A DNA stretch of 64,000 nucleotides from Comamonadaceae bacterium ALPHA2B (lineage in GTDB: Bacteria; Pseudomonadota; Gammaproteobacteria; Burkholderiales; Burkholderiaceae_C). Below the pieces are notes generated by a model, which saw only the letters and a list, made by a program, of their open reading frames with translations, was not told the origin of the DNA and did not search any database. The stretch lies in contig SCOE01000031.1 of the NCBI GenBank assembly GCA_005503065.1, positions 1 to 64,000 on the forward strand, given 5' to 3'. Position numbers and translations under genes: made by a program. The stretch's first letter is position 1, and the number at the start of each line of letters is the position of its first letter. This document shows positions 59,688-64,000 of the stretch, piece after piece.

Positions 59688-60671
59688 ATGGGTGAATTCG
59701 ACCTCATCGCGCGCTACTTCGCGCGCCCCGCGCGGCCCGGTACCGGCCTGGCGCTGGGCGTGGGCGACGACTGCGCGCTGCTGGCGCCGGCGCCGGGCAT
59801 GCAGCTGGCCGTCTCGACCGACATGCTGGTCGAGGGGCGGCACTTCCTCTCGACCGTGGACCCGGCGCGGCTCGGCCACAAGGCGCTGGCGGTGAACCTC
59901 AGCGACCTCGCGGCCGCAGGCGCGAAGCCGCTGGCCTTCACGCTCGCGCTGTCGCTGCCCTCGGTCGACGAGGCATGGCTGGCCGGCTTCGCGCGCGGCC
60001 TGTTCGCGCTGGCCGACGCGCACGGCTGCCAGGTCGCGGGCGGCGACACGACCCGCGGGCCGCTCAACATCTGCATCACCGTCTTCGGCGAAGTGCCGGC
60101 GGGCGCGGCCCTGCTGCGCTCGGGCGCGCGGCCGGGCGACGACGTGTGGGTCAGCGGCACGCTCGGCGATGCGCGGCTGGCGCTGGAAATCTTCCGCGGC
60201 ACGCTGGATGCACCGGCCGAGGTCTTCGCCGCCGCCCGCGCGCGCATGGAACAGCCGACGCCACGCGTGGCATTGGGCCAGGCGCTGCGGGGTGTTGCGA
60301 CCAGCGCGGTCGACATCAGCGACGGGCTCGTCGGCGACCTCGGCCACATCCTGCGCGCCAGCGGCGTCGGGGCCACGCTGGATGCTGACGCCGCTACGGA
60401 TTTGATAGCTGCTCGCGCAGGCGGGACGGGCGCCGCAGCCCTTTTCGATCTGCAAACCTGGCGCACACTGGCGCTGGCCGGCGGCGACGACTACGAGCTG
60501 GCCTTCACCGCGCCCGCGGAGCGCCGCGAGGCGGTCGAGGCCGCGGGCCGCGCCAGCGCCACGCCCGTCGCCCGCATCGGCCGCATCGAAGCCGAACCGG
60601 GGCTGCGCATCGTCGACGCTGCAGGGCGGCCGGTGCAGCAGCGCTTCGCCAGCTTCGACCACTTCGGCTGA
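59688..60671 (+). CDS. thiL: Thiamine-monophosphate kinase
   Basis: ThiL phosphorylates thiamine monophosphate to thiamine pyrophosphate, the last step of cofactor synthesis. It has 327 residues. Motifs are GEFDLIARYF, LGVGDDCALL (ATP/Mg), STDMLVEGRHFL, GHKALAVNLSDLAAAGAKPL, GGDTTRGPLNICITVFGEV, AVDISDGLVGDLGHIL and LAGGDDYELAFTAP. Residues ~238-255 (LIAARAGGTGAAALFD) are encoded by an in-frame copy of the dispersed repeat and make the loop before the GGDDYEL motif about 8 residues longer than in E. coli ThiL (from memory of that sequence). The start at 59688 gives the usual N-terminus. It is the likely first gene of thiL-pgpA-pncC. Confidence 0.96.
   Translation: MGEFDLIARYFARPARPGTGLALGVGDDCALLAPAPGMQLAVSTDMLVEGRHFLSTVDPARLGHKALAVNLSDLAAAGAKPLAFTLALSLPSVDEAWLAGFARGLFALADAHGCQVAGGDTTRGPLNICITVFGEVPAGAALLRSGARPGDDVWVSGTLGDARLALEIFRGTLDAPAEVFAAARARMEQPTPRVALGQALRGVATSAVDISDGLVGDLGHILRASGVGATLDADAATDLIAARAGGTGAAALFDLQTWRTLALAGGDDYELAFTAPAERREAVEAAGRASATPVARIGRIEAEPGLRIVDAAGRPVQQRFASFDHFG
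60400..60449 (+). repeat. Dispersed repeat inside the thiL coding sequence
   Basis: TTTGATAGCTGCTCGCGCAG, then GCGGGACGGGCGCCGCAGCC and CTTTTC: the same order of blocks as the intergenic copies, but read through in frame as part of ThiL. No stop codon arises in this frame. Confidence 0.8.
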
Positions 60672-60782
60672 GAAGGCGCGCGGGCGGCCGCGGCGCGATG
60701 GAGCCGATACCATCGCGCCACGGCGCATCGCCCCGCGATGCCTTCGTTTCGCCTCACGCGACGCCCTGCCCCTGTTTCCCGC

Positions 60783-61358
60783 ATGACCGACCCCGCGCCG
60801 AGCGCGTTCCCCTCCTCTTCGTCCTCCTCCTCGTCGACCGTGGCGCCGCGCCGCCCCGACTGGCGCTTCTGCTGGTCGCACCCCGCGCATGCCATCGCAC
60901 TGGGCTTCGGCTCGGGCCTGTCGCGCGTCGCGCCCGGCACCGTGGGCACGCTGTGGGCCTGGGTGGCCTTCCTGGTGCTGCAGCGCTGGCTGCCGGCACC
61001 CGCCATCGGCTGGCTGATCCTCGTGTCGCTGCCGGTCGGCTGGTGGGCCTGCACGCGCGCCGCGCGCGACCTGGGTGTCGCCGACCCGGGGGCCGTGGTG
61101 TGGGACGAGGTCGTCGCCTTCTGGATCGTGCTGTGGCTGGTCACGCCTGCAGGCCTGTGGCTGCAGTTCGTCGCCTTCGTGCTGTTCCGCGTGTTCGATG
61201 CGGCCAAGCCGGGCCCCGTGGGCTGGGCCGACCGGCTCTACAAGGCTGCGCCGGGCAGCTCGCCGCACTGGCCGAAGGCCGGCTTCGGCATCCTTTTCGA
61301 CGACCTGGTCGCGGCCTTCTGCACCCTGATCGTCATGGCCCTCCTGCGTGCCTGGTAA
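60783..61358 (+). CDS. pgpA: Phosphatidylglycerophosphatase A
   Basis: PgpA dephosphorylates phosphatidylglycerol phosphate to phosphatidylglycerol in the inner membrane. It has 191 residues from ATG 60783 (MTDPAPSAFPSS). The conserved IALGFGSGLSRVAPGTVGTL, DPGAVVWDEVVAFWIVLWL (acidic metal site), FVLFRVFDAAKPGPVGWADR and GFGILFDDLVAAFCTLIVM match the family. An earlier ATG at 60738 would add 15 residues of no conservation. A run of eight serines (residues 11-18) is encoded by a TCC/TCG-rich triplet tract. Confidence 0.95.
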   Translation: MTDPAPSAFPSSSSSSSSTVAPRRPDWRFCWSHPAHAIALGFGSGLSRVAPGTVGTLWAWVAFLVLQRWLPAPAIGWLILVSLPVGWWACTRAARDLGVADPGAVVWDEVVAFWIVLWLVTPAGLWLQFVAFVLFRVFDAAKPGPVGWADRLYKAAPGSSPHWPKAGFGILFDDLVAAFCTLIVMALLRAW

Positions 61359-61363
61359 GACCG

Positions 61364-61864
61364 ATGAACGACGACGACTTCGACATCCCCGCCCTGGTGG
61401 CGCAGCTCGCTGCGCTGCTGATCGCGCAGCGCCGCCAGCTGGCCACGGCCGAGAGCTGCACCGGCGGCCTGATCGCCGGCGCCTGCACCGAGCTGGCGGG
61501 CTCCAGCGCCTGGTTCGAGCGCGGCTTCGTGACCTACTCCAACGAGGCCAAGGCCGAGTCGCTGGGCGTGGACGCGAAGCTGATCTTCGCGCACGGCGCC
61601 GTGAGCGAGCCGGTCGCGCGCGCCATGGCCGAGGGCGCGATCGCGCGCTCGCGGGCGAACGTGGCGGTGGCCGTCACCGGCGTGGCCGGGCCCACCGGCG
61701 GCTCGCCCGAGAAGCCCGTGGGCACGGTGTGGTTCGGCTGGTCGGTCGACGGCGCGACGCGCACCGAGCGCCGCCGCTTCGATGGCGACCGGCGCACCGT
61801 GCGCCTGGCGACGGTGCAGCATGCGCTGCAGACGCTCGTCACCCGCCTGCAGTCGCCGCACTGA
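61364..61864 (+). CDS. pncC: Nicotinamide-nucleotide amidase (CinA C-terminal domain)
   Basis: PncC deamidates nicotinamide mononucleotide to nicotinate mononucleotide in NAD recycling. It has 166 residues, the stand-alone CinA C-terminal domain. Signature motifs are LATAESCTGGLIAGACTELA (catalytic Ser), FVTYSNEAKAESLGVDAKLI, AVSEPVARAMAEGAI, VAVTGVAGPTGGSPEKPVGT and VWFGWSVDG. It starts 5 bp after the pgpA stop, so it is co-transcribed with thiL-pgpA. Confidence 0.96.
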   Translation: MNDDDFDIPALVAQLAALLIAQRRQLATAESCTGGLIAGACTELAGSSAWFERGFVTYSNEAKAESLGVDAKLIFAHGAVSEPVARAMAEGAIARSRANVAVAVTGVAGPTGGSPEKPVGTVWFGWSVDGATRTERRRFDGDRRTVRLATVQHALQTLVTRLQSPH

Positions 61865-61906
61865 CGCAGGACCGCGGACTATCATCGCGCCGCCACGAGG
61901 AGCCCC

Positions 61907-62398
61907 ATGCCCGCCGACAACGCCCTGACGATCCGCCGCTTCTACGACGCCTTCGCGGCACTCGATGGCGACACCATGGCCGCCTGCTACGCCGAGGACG
62001 CCGCCTTCGACGACGAGGCCTTCTCGCTGCGCGGCCGGCGCGAGGTCGGCAGCATGTGGAAGATGCTGTGTGGCGCCACGCGCGACAAGGGTGCCGACGT
62101 GTGGAAGCTCACATACCGCGACGTGCAGGCCGACGGCGCGCGCGGCAGCGCCCATTGGGACGCGCACTACCGCTTCAGCAGCACCGGCCGCATCGTCGAC
62201 AACCACATCGACGCCGCCTTCACCTTCACCCCCGACGGCCTGATCGCCACGCACCGCGACCGCTTCGACTTCTGGGCCTGGTCGCGCCAGGCGCTGGGCA
62301 CGCCCGGCCTGCTGCTGGGCTGGACGCCGATGCTGCGCCACAAGGTGCGCGCCACCGCCGCCGCCAACCTGGCCCGCTGGATGAAGAGCAACGCCTGA
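61907..62398 (+). CDS. SnoaL/NTF2-like protein
   Basis: This 163-residue single-domain protein has the cone-shaped NTF2/SnoaL fold: an N-terminal helix pair (LTIRRFYDAFAALDGDTMAA), YAEDAAFDDEAFSLRGRREV, and strands with WKLTYRDVQADG, IVDNHIDAAFTFTPDGLIAT and HRDRFDFWAWSRQALG. The fold serves both enzymes and binding proteins, so no reaction can be assigned. The start follows GAGGAGCCCC. It is close to pncC and the GNAT gene and may be in the same transcript. Confidence 0.85.
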   Translation: MPADNALTIRRFYDAFAALDGDTMAACYAEDAAFDDEAFSLRGRREVGSMWKMLCGATRDKGADVWKLTYRDVQADGARGSAHWDAHYRFSSTGRIVDNHIDAAFTFTPDGLIATHRDRFDFWAWSRQALGTPGLLLGWTPMLRHKVRATAAANLARWMKSNA

Positions 62399-62422
62399 CA
62401 TGCACCACGGAGCCCCCTTGCC

Positions 62423-62737
62423 ATGACCGCACCCGAGCTGCGCTTCACGCGCGACACCGAACGCAACCGCTTCGAGGCCTGGGAGGGCGACCAGCTTGCC
62501 GCCTACGTCGAGTACAGCCCGCTGGCCAACGGCATCCTCTTCTCGCACACCGAGGTCATCCCGGCCTTCGAGGGCAAGGGCGTCGGCTCGGCCATCGCGC
62601 GCCATGTGCTCGACACCGCGCGCGCCGAGGGGCAGCAGGTGATCCCCGTGTGCCAGTTCATCGCCGGCTACCTGCGCCGCCACCACGAGTACCTGGACCT
62701 GGTGTCCGAGGCCTCGCGGCGCGCGTTCAAGATCTGA
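62423..62737 (+). CDS. Small GNAT-family N-acetyltransferase (YjdJ type)
   Basis: This 104-residue minimal GNAT, of the short 'GNAT_acetyltransf_3/YjdJ' type, has ILFSHTEVIPAFEGKGVGSA with the acetyl-CoA-binding Q/R-x-x-G-x-G/A-like EGKGVGSAIARHVLDTARAE, then VIPVCQFIAGYLRRHHEYLD. It lacks the N-terminal strands of full-length GNATs but is the normal size for this subfamily. It is 24 bp after the NTF2-like gene. The substrate is unknown. Confidence 0.9.
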   Translation: MTAPELRFTRDTERNRFEAWEGDQLAAYVEYSPLANGILFSHTEVIPAFEGKGVGSAIARHVLDTARAEGQQVIPVCQFIAGYLRRHHEYLDLVSEASRRAFKI

Positions 62738-62740
62738 CGG

Positions 62741-62804
62741 GTTTCAAGCCAAATCGGCCCGCAGCGCCCGTCCGGCGGGCGCAAGCAGCTATCGAATCGA
62801 TAGC
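62741..62804. repeat. Copy of the ~60-bp dispersed repeat (best-preserved)
   Basis: TTTCAAGCCAAATCGGCCCGC, AGCGCCCGTCCGGCGGGCGC, AAGCAGCTATCGAATCGATAGC. Includes an internal palindrome CGCCCGTCCGGCGGGCG and a terminal palindrome GCTATCGAATCGATAGC. It lies between the convergent GNAT and SDR genes. Confidence 0.85.
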
Positions 62805-62812
62805 AATGCCGA

Positions 62813-63613
62813 TCAGACGACGGACGGAAACTTGGCCCCGTCCATCGCGATCACGGCGCCCGTGATGTAGCTCGCGCGCGCCGAGGCGAGGAAAAGCACC
62901 GCGTCGGCGATCTCGCGCGGCTCGGCCACGCGGCCCAGGGGCTGCTGCCGGTTGGCGCGGGCCAGTGCCTCGTCGGCCGAGATGCCCAGCAGCTGCGCCT
63001 CGGCCTTCGCGCCTTCGTGCAGGCGCCCGGTGGCGACGGGCCCCGGGTTCACCACGTTCACCCGCACGCCGCGCGCCGCGTAGGCATTGGCCAGTCCGCT
63101 GCTGGCCAGCATCAGCGCCGCGTTGGCCGCGCCGCCGGCCAGGTGCGTCGGGCTGGCGACCTTGCCGCCCGCGCCCACCACGTTGACGATGGCGCCCGCG
63201 CCGCGTGCGGCCATGCGCTTGACCAGCGGGTCCATGATGTGGACGTAGGTGAAGTACTTCGCCTCCATCGCCGCGTGCCACTTGGCGGCGTCGAGCTCGT
63301 CGGGCGGCGTGCGCCGCGCGGCGCCGGCCGAATTGACCAGCACGTCGACGGGGCCGTGCGCCTGCTCGATGCGCTCGGCCAGCGTCAGCGTGGCCTGCGC
63401 GTCGGTGAGGTCGGCGGCGAAGGTGGCGATGCGCCGCTCGGCGTCGGCATGCGCATCGGCCAGGCCCAGCGCCGCCCGCGCCAGCGTGCCGGCGTTGCGC
63501 GCGACGAGGCTGACGCGTGCACCCTCCTGCAGGAAGGCGCGCGCACAGGCCAGGCCGATGCCCCTGCTGCCCCCGGTGATGAGCACATGCTTGCCTGCGA
63601 GTTCAAGGTCCAT
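62813..63613 (-). CDS. SDR-family oxidoreductase-like protein lacking the usual catalytic Tyr/Lys
   Basis: This 266-residue protein has a Rossmann fold with an intact NAD(P) motif (GKHVLITGGSRGIGLACARA), the NSAGA block (VLVNSAGAARRTPPDEL) and the typical C-terminal VRVNVVNPGPVATGR and YITGAVIAMDGA. In the catalytic region, however, the sequence reads VNVVGAGGKVASPTHLAGGAANAALM: the usual Ser after 'VNV' is not present and the YxxxK pair aligns with Gly and Asn. It may be inactive, use other residues or serve binding. ATG 63613 (MDLELAGKHVLITGG) is the best start; an earlier in-frame start would add nine residues. Confidence 0.87.
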   Translation of the reverse strand: MDLELAGKHVLITGGSRGIGLACARAFLQEGARVSLVARNAGTLARAALGLADAHADAERRIATFAADLTDAQATLTLAERIEQAHGPVDVLVNSAGAARRTPPDELDAAKWHAAMEAKYFTYVHIMDPLVKRMAARGAGAIVNVVGAGGKVASPTHLAGGAANAALMLASSGLANAYAARGVRVNVVNPGPVATGRLHEGAKAEAQLLGISADEALARANRQQPLGRVAEPREIADAVLFLASARASYITGAVIAMDGAKFPSVV

Positions 63614-63728
63614 GCGGCGATTGGGGCGGAAGGCGTGCACGGTGTCAAATGCCCATCCGAATGCCCCTTCGGAACATGGCAGCCGCGCCCATCAATCCGA
63701 GGCAGGCATGGGTCCGAGCCCGCCGGGC

Positions 63729-64000
63729 TCACTCCAGGTCGTATTGCGACTCGCTCGCCGTCAGGCACAGCGACATGGTGATCGTGCCACTGCAGCCGGT
63801 GGTCCTCAGATAGATGGCGGTGCTCAGATTCTTGCGGAAATAGCGCCAGCCCTGCGCGGCCTGAGCATTGGCTTGATCGACGACGCCCTGGCTCATGAAC
63901 AGCTCGTTGCCGGGGCTGGTATCGATCATGTGCTCGAATGTGGCCGCCTGCGTGGTGTCCTTCACGAAGACGTCGTCCGTCCACCCGTGGACCGGACGGA
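63729..64000 (-). CDS. Unknown protein, 5' end outside the window
   Basis: The frame is open from the right edge to a stop at 63729 (about 89 visible residues, ...TDDVFVKDTTQAATFEHMID...). A GTG at 63965 could also start a 78-residue protein. Recognisable are a moderately hydrophobic C-terminal segment (RTTGCSGTITMSLCLTASES) and no known motif. I do not recognise the family. It may be the end of a larger gene. Confidence 0.55.
   Translation of the reverse strand, partial: RPVHGWTDDVFVKDTTQAATFEHMIDTSPGNELFMSQGVVDQANAQAAQGWRYFRKNLSTAIYLRTTGCSGTITMSLCLTASESQYDLE

Noticed and set aside
1-64000. tRNA, rRNA, CRISPR, integrase or prophage
   Set aside because: No cloverleaf with CCA-end arms, no regularly spaced repeats and no integrase- or transposase-like protein was recognised by eye; a tRNAscan or Infernal run would settle this.

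Overview
This high-GC window reads as chromosome of a beta-proteobacterium of the order Burkholderiales, most likely family Comamonadaceae (Variovorax-like). The evidence is the gene content (rpe, apaG, thiL, pgpA, pncC, katE, ku-ligD), the T6SS gene order, and two intergenic repeat families that I associate with that family: a ~60-bp 'GCTATC...GCAGC' element and an 'ACTTTCTTTTG' hairpin element. The genus is an inference. No rRNA, tRNA, CRISPR array or intact transposase was seen.

Region 1 (2-26965, all minus strand) is a large type VI secretion locus, transcribed right to left: tssK, [551-bp inverted-repeat element], tssL (with OmpA-like domain), tssM, tagF, a membrane Ser/Thr kinase, an MltA-type lipoprotein transglycosylase, a sigma-factor-like protein, a single-pass membrane protein that looks like an anti-sigma factor, a secreted caspase-family protein, an Hcp-like tube protein, tagJ, tssE, tssF, tssG, a TPR-methyltransferase fusion, clpV and the start of vgrG, which runs off the left edge. 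Many junctions are 4-nt ATGA/GTGA overlaps. tssA, tssB, tssC and tssJ are not in the window. The sigma / membrane protein / caspase trio sits where tssA-B-C usually precede hcp. Kinase plus sigma factor recalls the PknS-EcfK control of the Xanthomonas citri T6SS.

Region 2 (27166-36724) looks sensory and glycosylating. Two tandem PhnD-like periplasmic binding proteins (minus) diverge from a hybrid histidine kinase (plus). A second, different binding protein overlaps a second hybrid kinase by 4 nt. No permease, ATPase or DNA-binding response regulator accompanies them, so the binding proteins probably feed signals to the kinases. Two translationally coupled glycosyltransferases follow and converge on region 3.

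Region 3 (36749-46225, minus) is a two-partner secretion operon: an exported TPR-CHAT protease-like protein, a TpsB outer-membrane transporter (4-nt overlap), and a 1,844-residue TpsA exoprotein with a C-terminal MBG-like domain. A direct-repeat motif, CKCTAG-N-CC-N8-TAGGC, lies in the same orientation upstream of tssK, of the second binding-protein/kinase operon and of the CHAT-TpsB-TpsA operon, suggesting shared regulation of regions 1-3.

Region 4 (46395-64000) is mostly housekeeping or stress genes: HPII-type catalase with a small membrane protein upstream and a strong terminator, a transglutaminase-like protein, Ku and LigD (bacterial NHEJ), an aspartoacylase-family hydrolase, rpe/apaG, a Kef-type antiporter with a YbdK-type ligase, a VapBC module with operator, thiL, pgpA, pncC, an NTF2-like protein, a GNAT, an atypical SDR and a partial unknown gene at the right edge.
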